DNA of 64,000 bases from Megascapheus bottae (GCA_024803745.1 JANJXV010000039.1:7805001-7869000), one strand, 5' to 3'. Numbered from the stretch's first letter, positions 11,510 to 22,040 are shown. The notes: generated by a model from the sequence alone, not told the origin. Translations and numbers: made by a program.

Positions 11510-11795
11510 TCCCTCTTTAAATGGCTCTGTCTCCTGGGCCTTCAGTCATTTCTTCGTCTCTAGGAAACCTTCCCTGAGGCCAAGGGATAAGCAAGCACTT
11601 GCTCTGGGAATCCACAGTACCTATGATTCCCTTTCCAGCCATCACTTTTGTGGGACATTATTGTCTGCAGGTAAGTCTGTTGTTCTGTGTAGAATAAGCT
11701 CTGTAGCAGTCTACTTCACTAATGTGTCCCTAGTGTCACACATCTAATGGCCAAAGCAGTGGCCAGTAACTATCTAGCAATAAATAAACAGTACA
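11510..11795 (+). mobile_element. L2 LINE 3' end
   Basis: The L2 order continues with aggaaaccttccctgaggcc, cattattgtctgcaggtaag and a terminal aataaataaac. It is probably the continuation of the copy at 10975-11180, with diverged sequence between. Confidence 0.65.
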
Positions 11796-11799
11796 TACC

Positions 11800-12740
11800 T
11801 CTGCAGGAGGGGAAATGAACATCAAACAACTCACTCCTAATTTAACTATTTAGCCATCATCACCCAGAAGGAATCTAGAACATGGTGCAATGACAGCATA
11901 TGAAGGGAAAGGCTGTGACCCCAGTGGTGTCAGGGTCATTTCCTGGGGAAATGTCATTTCCGCTGACCTATGCAGGAAGAGCAAGAGCTGGCAGCTGCAA
12001 AAAACGAAGAAGAGGCTCTGCACAGAGGGAACCACATGCGCTCTGGCGATCTTTGGTGTTAGCTTGCCTGCCCCAGCTCTCAGCTCCTGTGGGATAGGTC
12101 AGCTTGGAGAACATCTGGTTTAAAAAAATGCAGTGCTACATTTAGTCAAGTACTTCTATATGTCCTCAGGCCAGATGCCGGGTCCACACTGACCAGGAAA
12201 GTTCCCACAGAACACTAACAGGGAAGTACCAGGCACTTACTCTGCTCAGGTATTGTGTTATGCTCTCTATATATCTCATGAAACTCTCGCCTCTTACTAT
12301 ACCCTTTTTCTAGCTGTAGGAAGGTCCAGGAGGACGGAGAGATTTTTTCAATGAGTCATAGGGATGGGGCACTGATCTGGGATCTTGTTCCCATGCTAGG
12401 CCTTCTCAAGTGTACCAGATCACTACACCCTCAGTTAGGGTTCTGCTGAGGCAACATTAACCACAAATTTGACAGTGCTGTTGCCCACACAAGCTTGGAC
12501 CCTAAGCACCAAACAAAGCAAGAAGGGATGCTGGGGAACAGAAGCAGGTTGAAGAAGAGAGAAAAATAGGCACAAAGTTGGAGCCTGGACTCAGAATGGC
12601 AGGAAAAAAAAATCCCAGAAACAGAACCTGCCTCAATGAATGTATGGCGTGATCGTGACCTATAGGGAGACTGGAAGAAGTTTTACTTCTGGGGAAAAAA
12701 AGATAAGAAAGAAAACCAGACAAACATATTTGTAACATAG
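11800..12740. other. Mostly unique sequence
   Basis: A short MIR-like piece (ccaggcacttactctgctcag) lies near 12228-12310. Frames at 11890-12123 and 12502-12738 are not recognisable. No gene seen. Confidence 0.45.
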
Positions 12741-12860
12741 AATTTCAGGAAAGATACCCACATACAATGAACTGGTAATAGTGGTTGCTCCTAGGGAAGA
12801 AGAGCTTGGATGGTTGGGGGATAAGGGCAGGAAGAAGATTCTTCATAGTATAGTCCTGTG
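12741..12860 (+). mobile_element. Ancient L1 (L1ME-like) 3' fragment
   Basis: actggtaatagtggttgctcctagggaag corresponds to the 3' UTR motif of old mammalian L1s. Confidence 0.5.
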
Positions 12861-13000
12861 CTGCAAAACGACATTTCTATCAACTACAAGCTGTATATAC
12901 AACTCCAATGGTGGTACCAAAAGATTACATTATCTAGTGATATACCAATGCTTAGGTGACTATCCAGCTCAAAGAAAGGTACAGTAGGCAGTCCACCTAG
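12861..13000 (+). mobile_element. Ancient mammalian repeat fragment, family uncertain
   Basis: gtcctgtgctgcaaaacgac, atttctatcaac and ccaaaagattacat resemble a remembered interspersed repeat (cgacatttcggtcaacgac type). I cannot name the family with confidence. Confidence 0.4.
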
Positions 13001-13261
13001 GAGAGGGCAGATGGAACAATCTCTAATACCTACCTATAGAGGGCAGGTCCAGTAAGAACACTGGTTTCTACTGGGCTTGTCCCAGGAACCCCTGGTCCTA
13101 GTGTGTCCCTGGGGAGACATTTACTATGGACTAGGGCTAAAACACAGCTCTCTTTTCACTGGGAGATGCTTCAAAGTGTACATCTTAGTGTACATCTTGT
13201 GGACTGTCAGCAAAGGCAGAGAATTCGAATGTTCAAGTATGAATAAAGATAACACATAGAA

Positions 13262-13400
13262 ACCAAGACGGGGGGGGGGTAATAGGGGGAGGGTAAAGGG
13301 TACCAAGACATGTGAAAGGGTATCAATGTATGTGAATTAATGCACCTTCTATATGGCAAATATCATATAACCCTCATATTAATTACAATAAAAATTACAA
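13262..13400 (+). mobile_element. Young, strongly 5'-truncated L1 3' end
   Basis: A 139-base insertion starts in a G-rich tract (gacggggggggggtaatag), passes through aagggtatcaatgtatgtg and ends attacaataaaaattacaa. A perfect 17-base duplication, aaagataacacatagaa, flanks it at 13245-13261 and 13401-13417. Insertion with TSD and A-rich end is seen directly. Assignment to L1 is inferred from the G-rich 3' UTR plus A-rich end. Confidence 0.7.
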
Positions 13401-13549
13401 AAAGATAACACATAGAAGGGGAAGGAGTGAGGAGAAGTCTAATGGTGCTACTTGTATTCTGATTCAACTTGTGGAGTACTTCCCAGCTCCCATTTCACCT
13501 TCTCATAATAAATGGTTCTGGTTGTGAGCAACCAGTCCATTAACACGAT

Positions 13550-13950
13550 TCCCTCCTCTTGATCACAGTGATTGATTCTGGGAAGACCATATGACTTGTG
13601 CTATCCAATAGGAAAGGGGCCTGAAGCTCTGCTATGGTCCAAGGACAAATACCTTCACTACTTTCTCAGGACAGTGATGACACATGAGCTCAACTGGTGC
13701 TAGAAGACAGTCTGCAGGTTCAGGTATAGGTGGGAAGAAGAGAGAGGCAACTCTGAAGAATGACACTGATATCAGAGGCAAATGGATGGACAAACAGAAA
13801 GTGGGTCACTAGTAATAGCTCTGGTGGGCTTCTAGACTAACTAGCTTAGATACTGGCTCCACCTCTGGGCTTTCCAGTAGAGTGAACCCATACTGTCCCT
13901 TGGAAGTACACATTAGTCTATTTCTGTTACCCACAACTAAGGAACTGACC
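13550..13950 (+). mobile_element. Ancient LTR-like repeat, family uncertain
   Basis: gtgattgattctgggaagacc, ctatccaataggaaaggggc, ctccacctctgggctttcc and tatttctgttacccacaac occur in the order of a common ancient mammalian repeat. Related pieces lie at 31.64-31.87 and 60.94-61.24 kb. Confidence 0.45.
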
Positions 13951-15220
13951 AGTACACAGTCCCTCCTGGGTAATCTGCTTTGGTTCTCCTAGTGTGCCAG
14001 GATCCTTGGGGAAATTCTCTCTTTTGCTTCAACTGCTGCTACGCAGAAATTCAGTAGATGACTTCACTTGCCCTTGCCATTAATTTCCCAGATGTAAAAT
14101 GAAGTCTCAGTTGAGTTGTCCAAAGGATTAAAAAGTATTTAAAGACCACTTGCAAGTTCAGCTGTGTTGCATACCATTTTAGTTAACAAGGGGCTGTGTA
14201 GATATGATGGTGGTCCACAGATAGCACTGCCATTTCGGTTGATATGAGTGTACTCTGTGATATTGGCACAACTGTCTATTTTACAGAACTAAAGGGTAGC
14301 TGAAAGATTTCAATCCCAGTAAGTAATTAGCCCAGTTTTTGGCAGCAGTTCTTTTGTTCAGGTCAGAGAGTCCTTTCTGTACAGTCCCCAAGAATAGCTA
14401 GTCTGGTAGCAAATTTGGCCCCAGTAGGGGCTGGAATGAAAGAGATTCGGCTCAAATTCTCTAGTAGCTGGGTGGGTGGTAAAGGATGCCCCCCTAAGCT
14501 CCTATCTCTAGCATATACAAGTTGGGCTCTAAAGTTTCAAAACATAGACTGAGGCGAGCTGGAACTGTCCCAAGAGAGGACAAAGGAAAGAATGCCCAAA
14601 TGGAAGAGAAACCACGACATGGCAGGTTCCCTGAGTGACTGTCAGGAGGAGGCTCCCGGGCTGGATTCCAGCCACATCCGCTCTGAGCAGCTCCAAGGCA
14701 GCAGGGAAAAGGGACCCGCCACGTCGGTATTTACAGCTGGGAACTGGCATTGCATGGGAAACTCAGAAATAAACTCAGTCAGGAAGTGAGGGAGGAAGAT
14801 GCTTCCATGGCAACGCCCATCTGGAGATCACTAACCACAGCTGGAAGCATTCAGAAGCAAGGTTTATCTAAAGATGGACCAAGATACTATTCTTTCTTGA
14901 GGGAGTCTCTACAACCCCTCATTCAATAGCACATACACAAAAATACATCATTCTTCAAAACACAGAACATATTGTTGATCTATCTGTATAGTAATATATT
15001 TCTGGTGCTTTCTTTCTGCACCAGATAGTCACAAAGAAGTGACTATCTGCCTTTTGTTCATGAGTTCCTGAACCAGAGCAAGTGTTCAACTGATGTTTAA
15101 TGAAAAATAAATAACTAAACTGAGCTGTTCTTAATTTTACTGTTATTCATAACTTGTAAACACATACAGTGTTCAGTATCTTATGAGATATATTGCCATA
15201 GAAATTTCGGGGTGAAATTC
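13950..15220. other. Mostly unique sequence
   Basis: A weak MIR-like piece lies near 14070-14150. The block 14550-14830 is richer in CpG and less repeat-like than its surroundings. No gene seen. Confidence 0.45.
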
Positions 15221-15223
15221 CTA

Positions 15224-15322
15224 CTGAACACAGTGGTGCAATGACCTATAGACCCAGCTACAGAGGAAGCAAATATGTAGAGGAAGATCATGGCTCAAGG
15301 CAAAAGTAAGGGATCTCAAAAA
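15224..15322 (+). mobile_element. 7SL/B1-like monomer, diverged
   Basis: cagtggtgcaatgacctata and cagctacagaggaagc fit the 7SL core. The copy ends in an A-rich tail into which the next element is inserted. Confidence 0.6.
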
Positions 15323-15325
15323 ATA

Positions 15326-15520
15326 AGCCAGGTGAGAGGACACAGACCTGTGGTCCCAGCTATGTAGGAGATGCAGCGAGGAGGACTGAAGACTGAAGCT
15401 AGCCTGGGTAAAAGTGTGAGATTCTATAGAAAGTTTAAAAAAGCAAAAGGGCCTGGGGGAATGGCTCAAATGGTCCTGAGTTCAATTTCCAGTACTGCAA
15501 ATATGGCCCCTCACAAAGGA
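15326..15520 (+). mobile_element. 7SL-ID dimer SINE, diverged
   Basis: 7SL half (gacctgtggtcccagctatg) plus a short ID-like right half (gggaatggctcaaatgg, then gagttcaatttccagtactgc). The right half lacks the extra central segment of Geo. Confidence 0.65.
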
Positions 15521-15763
15521 ATTTGTCCCAACAAGAAGTACTGGAAAATTGAAATCCACATGCAAAAGCTAGAACTCAAAATAAAGCTAAATATCAGGCT
15601 AAAACCATAAAACCCTTAGGAAGAAAATGAGGGAAAGCTTCATAGCATTGGATTTGGCAATAGGCAATTATCCCATGGATATGATACCAAAAACACAGAT
15701 AACAAAAATAGGCCAAACATCATCAAAAGTAAAAAATGTTATGTAGCAAAAGACACTAACTTG

Positions 15764-15993
15764 GGCTGGGAGGTTGGCCTAGTGATAGTGCTTACCTAGC
15801 ATGCATGAAGACCTGGGTTCGATTCCTCGGTACCACATACATAGAAAAAAGCTGGAAGTGGTGCTATGGCTCAAGTGGTAGAGCTCTAGCCTTGAGAAAG
15901 CCCAAGGACAGTGGTTAGGTCTTGAGTTCAAGCCCCAGAACTGGAAAAAAAAATACCAAAAAGCAAAAAACAAAACAAACAAACAAACAAATC
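15764..15993 (+). mobile_element. IDL-Geo SINE in L1 (first of three)
   Basis: Full dimer with an (AAAC)n tail. Bordered by aaaagacactaacttg at 15748-15763 and aaaagatactaacttg at 15994-16009. Confidence 0.93.
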
Positions 15994-16009
15994 AAAAGAT
16001 ACTAACTTG

Positions 16010-16280
16010 ATGGGCAGGCATGCATGCGTGTGTGGTGTCTCATTCCTATAATCCTAGCTACTCAGGATCTGAAGAGGAGATCTGAAGATTGCAGTTCAGA
16101 GCCATCATGGATACTAAAGACCTGAGGCTCTTATCTCCAATTAATCACCAGAAAACCGGAAGTGGAAGTGGGGTTGTGGTTCAAGAGATAGGGCAGTAGC
16201 CTTGAGCTAAAGAGCTCAAGGACAGCCCCAGGTCCAGAGTTCAAGACCCATAAACAACCAAAAGAACAATAACAAAAAAA
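16010..16280 (+). mobile_element. 7SL-Geo SINE in L1 (second of three)
   Basis: 7SL half (cctataatcctagctactc), linker atctccaattaatcacc, Geo and an (AAC)-rich tail. Bordered by target copies at 15994-16009 and 16281-16293. Confidence 0.92.
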
Positions 16281-16294
16281 GAAGACACTAACTC

Positions 16295-16534
16295 TGCTGG
16301 GTGTGGGGGTGCTCACACCCGTTATCCTAGCTACTCAGGAGGCTGGGATATGAGGATAGAGTTTCAAAGCCAACCTGGGTAGGAAAGTTTGGAAGACACT
16401 TATCTCCAAGTAACCACCAAAAAGTTGGAATGGAGCTATGTCTCAAAGTGGTAAAGCACTAGCCTTGAGAAAAAGAACTCAAGGACAATGCCCACACCCT
16501 GATTTCAAGCCCCAAGATCTACACATACACACAA
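16295..16534 (+). mobile_element. 7SL-Geo SINE in L1 (third of three)
   Basis: Diverged full copy. Its 3' border carries a fourth copy of the target motif (aaaagacattacc at 16535-16547), after which L1 ORF2 resumes. Confidence 0.9.
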
Positions 16535-17618
16535 AAAAGACATTACCATCAGGGTGAAAAAGCAACCCACAGCATAGGAGAAAATATTTTCAAATCGTTA
16601 TCAGAAGTTAGCATCCAGAGTATATAAAGAACCCTTAAAATGCAAGAACAATAAAACAACCAAATTAATATATGGGTAAAGGACCCAAGTAGACAGCCCA
16701 GCAAAGAGGAAATCTTAACATCACTAATTAACTGGGAAATGGAAACCAAATGATATACCACTTCACAACCATCAGAAGAGCTACTATTAAAAACCCCAGA
16801 AAAATCGTTGGCAGGAATGCAGAGACACGAACACCCTTATATGTTGATGACATGAATGTACAAATGGTATAGCTATCATTAAAAAAAAACTGCATGGAAA
16901 GCCCTCACAAAATTCAAAAAAATCACCACACAATCCAGCAATGCCAATTCTGGCAAATAGAAAGAATGTGAAGGAGATACTCAGTACACCCATGTTCTAG
17001 GCAGTCATGTTTACAAGAGGCAAAGGTAAAAGAAATACAAGGGCCTAGCGAAGAGACAAATTGGATATTTTTCAGAAAGGAAAGAAAATCTGACACATGT
17101 GACATGGACAGGCCTTAAAGATATTATATTAAGTGAAATAAACAGTTTCTATCAGATGGAAAATTTAGAATAGTCAATTTCATGGACAGAAGGAAGAATG
17201 TGGTTGCCAGGGGCTACAGGATGAGGAATAGGGAATTATTGCTTAATATGTAGTTTTAGTTTTGCAAGATGAAAATTGTCCTAAGAATGAATGGTGACGG
17301 CAGTTGCACAACAATGTGAAAGTATTTATTGCTACAGAGACCTATTCTTTAAGTGGCTAAAATGGTAATTTCTTGGTAATTATATTCATCTGTAATGTAA
17401 ATGGACATAATGAAATATTTGAAAATTATACAGATTAATTCTGTTATTAGCTTCTATATTTACTCCCTTTTATCCAGTTTTCATGAGATACAGTTGACAA
17501 AACATATTGTGACATACAACTTACTTTGATATACATTGTGAATAATCACCACAATGAAGGTTATAAAATGGAAAATCTGGTGTTATGTATATCGTTTTCA
17601 CATTACATTTTTTCAATG

Positions 17619-17822
17619 AGATGGGTGCTAGTAGCTCATTTCTACAGTCCTACATACTCAATAGGCTGAGATTCAGAGGGTTATGTCTCAAAGCCAGTTG
17701 AGACAAAAAGTCCACAAAAGCAAAAGCTGGGATGGAGATATAGCTGAAGTGATAGAGTCAGACTTGAGCAAGAAAGCCAAGAGAGCATGAGGCCCCAAGT
17801 TCAAACCTTAATACTAGAAAAC
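17619..17822 (+). mobile_element. 7SL-ID/Geo intermediate-looking SINE
   Basis: 7SL half (ctacagtcctacatactc) plus a right half with gatatagctgaagtgatag and caagttcaaaccttaatac. It has a central segment like Geo but an ID-like end. Confidence 0.65.
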
Positions 17823-17892
17823 AAACAATGGTTAAAATGGCAAATCTCATACCTATTTTACCATAACAGAAAAGGTACTTTAAAATTGTAGT

Positions 17893-18084
17893 GCTGGACC
17901 AGGAATGTGGCCTAGTTATAGACTGTTTGCCTAGCAAGCACAAAGCCCTCAAGCCTTCAGCACCACATAACACAGGAAATGCTGGAAGTGGTGCCATGGC
18001 TCAAGTGGTAGAGCACTATCCTTGAGAAAGCCTAGGACAGTGTCCAGGCCCTGAGTTCAAGCCCTAAGACTGAGGGGGAAAAAA
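17893..18084 (+). mobile_element. IDL-Geo SINE
   Basis: Full dimer, moderately diverged in the ID half (tagttatagactgtttgcc). The B box is altered to caagccttcagc. Confidence 0.88.
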
Positions 18085-18089
18085 TTAAT

Positions 18090-18409
18090 GCTTTCTCAAG
18101 ATCAGATACCAACAAAGAAGAATTCTTTTCATACCAAGAGAAAAATGGGTGAGAGCATGAGGATCTAGAATAAGGCCAAGTGGGGGAGGGGTGTGTAGAT
18201 GCTGAAGAACCATTGGCATCAAGGATTTCCTGGGTGGTGATTTTACAGGGCTCCAGGCCAACTTTTTAGAGAAGCTAGAACATGGACTTCTTAGGACACT
18301 GAAGCAGTAAATTGAGAGCTTCATTTGGGGAGATTCTTTAGTTGATTCCCACAAAAGACACAACATGTAGGATTTTTATTAAGACAGACTTCCTGTTTAT
18401 GAAAAGGAC

Positions 18410-18411
<2 letters not shown>
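18090..18411. other. Apparently unique sequence, no gene seen
   Basis: The minus-strand frame of 93 codons (18085-18366) starts inside the SINE tail region and has no recognisable domain. Confidence 0.45.

Positions 18412-18455
<44 letters not shown>
18412..18455. repeat. (CA)n microsatellite
   Basis: About 21 uninterrupted CA units. Confidence 0.97.
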
Positions 18456-18457
<2 letters not shown>

Positions 18458-18644
18458 CGCAAATGTTTCTATACATTCCAACAAGTCATCAAAAATAAAT
18501 ATGCAAAGAATATAAAGCTACATATAATCTCCTACCAAAGAACAACCACTACGAAGATGTTGGTTTATTTTCTTCCAGCCTTTTCCTCCAATTTGAGGGA
18601 AGTGTAGACAGAAGTGTGGAGAGATATTTTCCCTTAAAAAGTTG

Positions 18645-18860
18645 GGCCAGGAGTGTGGCTTAGTGGTAGAGTGCTTGCCTAGCATGCATGAAACTCTGGG
18701 TTTAATTCCTTCAATTCCTCAGTACTACATTCACAGAAAAAGTTGGAAGTGGTGCTGTGGCTTAAGTGGCAGAGTGTTAGCCTTGAGCAAACTGTGTCAA
18801 AGAACAGTGCCCAGGCCCTGAGTTCAAGCCCCAGGACTGGCCGGGGAAAAAAAAAAAAAG
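18645..18860 (+). mobile_element. IDL-Geo SINE
   Basis: Full dimer with a 10-base local duplication at the B box (aattccttc aattcctcag). The junction region reads gagcaaactgtgtcaaag. Confidence 0.92.
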
Positions 18861-18902
18861 GCTTCCAACCAGGAGAATTTGAACATAAAGTGAATTTTTT
18901 TG

Positions 18903-19143
18903 TGTGTGCCAGTCCTGAGGCTTGAAATAAAGCCTAGCCACTGTCCCTAAGACTTTGTTTGTTTTTTTGTTGAAGAATGGCATTCTACAATTTGAGCCAC
19001 AGCTCCACTTGCAGCACTTTTGGTGGTTAATTGGAGATAAAAGTGTCACAAACTTTCCTATCCAGGCTGGCTTCAAACCACAATCCTCAGATCTTAGCCT
19101 CCTGAGTAGCTAGGATTACCTGCCTGAATCATGGGAGCCTGGT
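18903..19143 (-). mobile_element. 7SL-Geo SINE
   Basis: Antisense full copy. Flanks aagtgaatttttttg and aagtgaaatttatttg form a probable TSD. Confidence 0.88.
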
Positions 19144-19171
19144 CAAGTGAAATTTATTTGTTTATTGTTTA

Positions 19172-19393
19172 TTGTTGATAGTAGGGCCTGAACTCAGAGC
19201 CTGTGCATTGGCCCTGAGCTGTTTTGCTCAGGGCTAGTGCTCTGCCCCTGTGAGCCACAGTACCACTTCCAGTTTTCTGGTTGTTCATTGGAAAGAACAG
19301 TCTCACAGATTTTACTGCCCAGGCTAGCATTGAACTGAAATCTTCAATCTCAGCCTCCTGTACTCGAGATGACTGGTATAAGCCACCAGCTGT
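19172..19393 (-). mobile_element. 7SL-Geo SINE
   Basis: Antisense copy directly after the previous one. Geo with gctgttttgctcagggctag, linker diverged (gttcattggaaagaacag). Confidence 0.85.
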
Positions 19394-19559
19394 GAAAGTA
19401 TTTTAAAATGGTGACCTTATAAGCTCATTTCTCCTAGCTAGAGTTTGCTAGTGAAGGTCCTTTCTTCTCCTCCTCCAATTTGTACATCTATATGAACAGC
19501 TATTATAGACTAAGAAAAACCTCAACAGTAGAATTCAATATTTGCCACAGCCACTACTA

Positions 19560-19800
19560 GCTGACCAAGATGCTTTCCCCCTACTTTGGGGTTTGAATTA
19601 AGGGCCCTATACTTGCTAGGCACATGGATCATGATCCCCCATTTACGTTTCCCATTATAGCTGAGATGACATGCATGAACCACCGTACCCAGGATTTTAT
19701 GTATAAGATGGAGTCTCAAGAACTTTTTGCTCAATCTGGCCTTAAACCACAAGCCTCCTGACCTGCAGACTTCAAGTGTGAACTCTCAGTTCCAGGACAG
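19560..19800 (-). mobile_element. 7SL-ID dimer, old
   Basis: Antisense ID part (gggtttgaattaagggccc, cttgctaggcac) followed by antisense 7SL (tgagatgacatgcatgaacc, ctcaatctggccttaaacc). Confidence 0.65.
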
Positions 19801-19844
19801 AAAAGGCAGTTTTAAAACTATACACAGTATCTAATTCAGTTGTT

Positions 19845-19985
19845 ACAATCTTAGGAAGCAGTTGCTATTATCATGTTATAGATAACTGAAGTGAGGCACA
19901 GAGAAATCAAATGACTTTCTCACTTGGCCAGTTACTGATGGCATTGGAATTTCAACCCAGGCATCTGGACCCAGGTATCTACTTT
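19845..19985 (-). mobile_element. MIR SINE (ancient)
   Basis: agataactgaagtgaggcac, agagaaatcaaatgactttc and tttcaacccaggcatctgg are the antisense MIR core and its 5' side. Confidence 0.8.
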
Positions 19986-19989
19986 CTCT

Positions 19990-20808
19990 GTGGAAGACCC
20001 TGGAAATAATGACATCAACTATGAGGTGCTAGGTTCTCAGTGTCCCTATTACTGGAGTGTCATCAGAACTATTCATACTTCTCTCCAATTCATTCTGTTT
20101 CCTAAAGGAAATGACAAACTGCTGGAATTCAGCAGACGTGAGACAGCCGGAAGCTGCAGCTGACCACCAGCATATGTGGGACTCTTGCAGAGTTGCCTAG
20201 GAAACATTCTTAAACAATGACCTTACCAGGAGTGGGTGGATCTCTCTCCACTCTTGCCTGAGACCCACCCAGCACAGACAGGACAAAGGCCATGCTCTCC
20301 TCTCTTACAAGGGTACTGGAACAATCACATCCCACCACCTCTTCATGCTGGATGTGGGAAAGAAGGCTAGGGTGGATGTGTCCTCTGTCTGCATATGGAG
20401 GATGGGAAGGTTACCAGTGAACATTTAAAGGGTTCCAAGTGCTGGAGCCAGTACTGAGTCCCTATGGACCACCAACCCCCATTCTGTTTTGCCATCATCA
20501 TACTACAACTTTACCTCAGGCAAACAGACCCACCAGTGAGAGGAATCCTGGAAATTAATCAGGAGGGATTTTGTTTTCTCAGGACAGGAAAAAGATGAAA
20601 AAACTGTAATTGTTACTAAGTCACTATCTTTCTGGCTGTAGTATTTAAAATTTCTCACAAAGGAAAACCATGGAAAGAAATGACTAGGGACAGAGGACTG
20701 CAAGGCTATCAAGGCTATCACTTGTCTATCACTCTCCTGGCTTGCAGTCTTTAAACTGCTTACACACAATAGGACTTCAAGAACTTACCACCACTGCATA
20801 ACTTTTAG

Positions 20809-20810
<2 letters not shown>
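19990..20810. other. Apparently unique sequence, no gene seen
   Basis: Includes a small tandem doubling, aaggctatc twice, near 20702-20720. No repeat family recognised. Confidence 0.45.

Positions 20811-20849
<39 letters not shown>
20811..20849. repeat. (TG)n microsatellite
   Basis: About 19 TG units followed by tttgtgg. Confidence 0.97.
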
Positions 20850-20852
<3 letters not shown>

Positions 20853-20976
20853 TGGAGGGAGGGAGTAGGTAGGGCTATTATTCTGTTATTTTAAGATTCT
20901 TATGAAGCCAGGAAAAAGTACAACGATGTATTCAAATATCAACAGATGTCAAAACTCTGCCATTTGCCTCAACTAC

Positions 20977-20977
<1 letters not shown>

Positions 20978-21034
<57 letters not shown>
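20978..21034. repeat. (GT)n microsatellite at SINE tail
   Basis: About 28 GT units occupy the position of the tail of the adjoining minus-strand SINE, inside its target-site duplications. Confidence 0.95.
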
Positions 21035-21035
<1 letters not shown>

Positions 21036-21203
21036 TGGAGCGTTGTTCCTGAGCTCTTCAGCTCAAGGCTACCACCCTATCCTTGAGCCAAGTCCCACTT
21101 CTCATTTTCTAGAGGTTAATTGGAGAAAGAATCTCAGGTCCTTCTGTGCCTGGGCTGGCTTTGAACCTTGATCCTCAGATCTCAGCCTCCTGAGTAGCTA
21201 TGA
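21035..21203 (-). mobile_element. 7SL-Geo SINE, 'cccattttctag' type
   Basis: Antisense; Geo is incomplete next to the GT array (agcgttgttcctgagctc). It ends at gtagctatgatt. The sequence tgcctcaacta occurs before the GT array (20965) and after the element (21205), giving a TSD. Confidence 0.88.
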
Positions 21204-21241
21204 TTGCCTCAACTAATTCTATCTAGATCTTTCTTTCTGGC

Positions 21242-21441
21242 TTTTTTTTTTTCTAGTCCCGGGCTTGAGCTCAGGGCCTGAGCACTGTCCTTGGACTTTC
21301 TCAAGGCTAGAGCTCTACCACTTGAACCTCAGCACCACTTGCAGCATTTTTATTTTTTCTATGTATGTGGTACTGAGGAATCAAACCTGGGTCTTTGTGT
21401 ATGCTAGGCAAGCACTCTATCACTAGACCAAACTCCCGGCC
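21242..21441 (-). mobile_element. IDL-Geo SINE
   Basis: Near-consensus antisense dimer from ttctagtcccgggcttgag to caaactcccggccccc. Confidence 0.94.
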
Positions 21442-21454
21442 CCCCTTTCTGCTT

Positions 21455-21832
21455 TTGCTTCTTACTGAACTCAGGGCCTGAGCACTGTCCTTGAGCTTTT
21501 TTTTTTTTTTTTTTGCCAGTCCTGGGCTTGGGCTCAGGGCCTGAGCACTGTCCTTGGACTTTCTCAAGGCTAGAGCTCTACCACTTGAGCCTCAGCACCA
21601 CTTCCAGCTTTTTTCTATGTATGTGGTACTGAGGAATCGAACCCGGGTCTTTGTGCATGCTAGGCAAGCACTCTACCACTAGGCCAAACTCCCGGCCCCC
21701 CCTTGAGCTTTTTTAAGGCCAGTGCTCTACCACTTGAGCCACAGCACCACTTCTGACTTTTTCTATGTATATGGTGCTGAGGAACTGAACCTAGGGCTTT
21801 GTGTATGCTAGGCAAATACTCTACCACCAGGC
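21455..21832 (-). mobile_element. Outer IDL-Geo SINE split by a younger copy
   Basis: The tail-side piece is 21455-21498 (gaactcagggcctgagcac, tgtccttgagct). The remainder is 21703-21832, ending with an ID half that reads ctaccaccaggcctcac. Confidence 0.88.
21499..21702 (-). mobile_element. Inner IDL-Geo SINE
   Basis: Near-consensus copy with a 17-T tail side. The target ccttgagcttttt is present on both sides (21491 and 21702). Confidence 0.94.
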
Positions 21833-21920
21833 CTCACTGAAGTATTTTTTTTTAAAACAAATCCTGGCATACCATTTCAATTTTATGTTCCAGTTTGCAG
21901 CTATGAAAAATATGGACATT

Positions 21921-22040
21921 TTGAGCTGAAGATGTTGATGCATGTCTATAATCCAGTTGTTGAGGGAAGCAGAAGGAAGAATTTGAGGCCAGTGAGTTCT
22001 AGGTCAATCTGGCTACCTAGCAAGACCTTGTTATTTTTTT
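21921..22040 (+). mobile_element. 7SL/B1-like monomer
   Basis: gatgcatgtctataatccag, ttgaggccagtgagttctagg and ctagcaagaccttgtta are B1-like in order. It is followed by a purine-rich tract at 22044-22090. Confidence 0.7.

Larger units (their letters stand above)
15535..17420 (+). mobile_element. Ancient L1: end of ORF2 and 3' UTR, split by three SINEs
   Basis: Pieces in correct L1 ORF2 order: catgcaaaagctagaactc, aaaccataaaacccttagg, ggatatgataccaaaaaca (15535-15747). After the SINE cluster come cccacagcataggagaaaat, gggtaaaggacccaagtag, ggcaggaatgcagagacac, cacaatccagcaatgcc and gatattatattaagtgaaat (16548-17160), then 3' UTR (ggttgccaggggctacagg). Stops and indels throughout mean there is no usable reverse transcriptase. 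Confidence 0.85.

Noticed and set aside
15535..17420. Possible intact L1 ORF2
   Set aside because: Only C-terminal segments are present, full of stops and indels and split by three SINEs.
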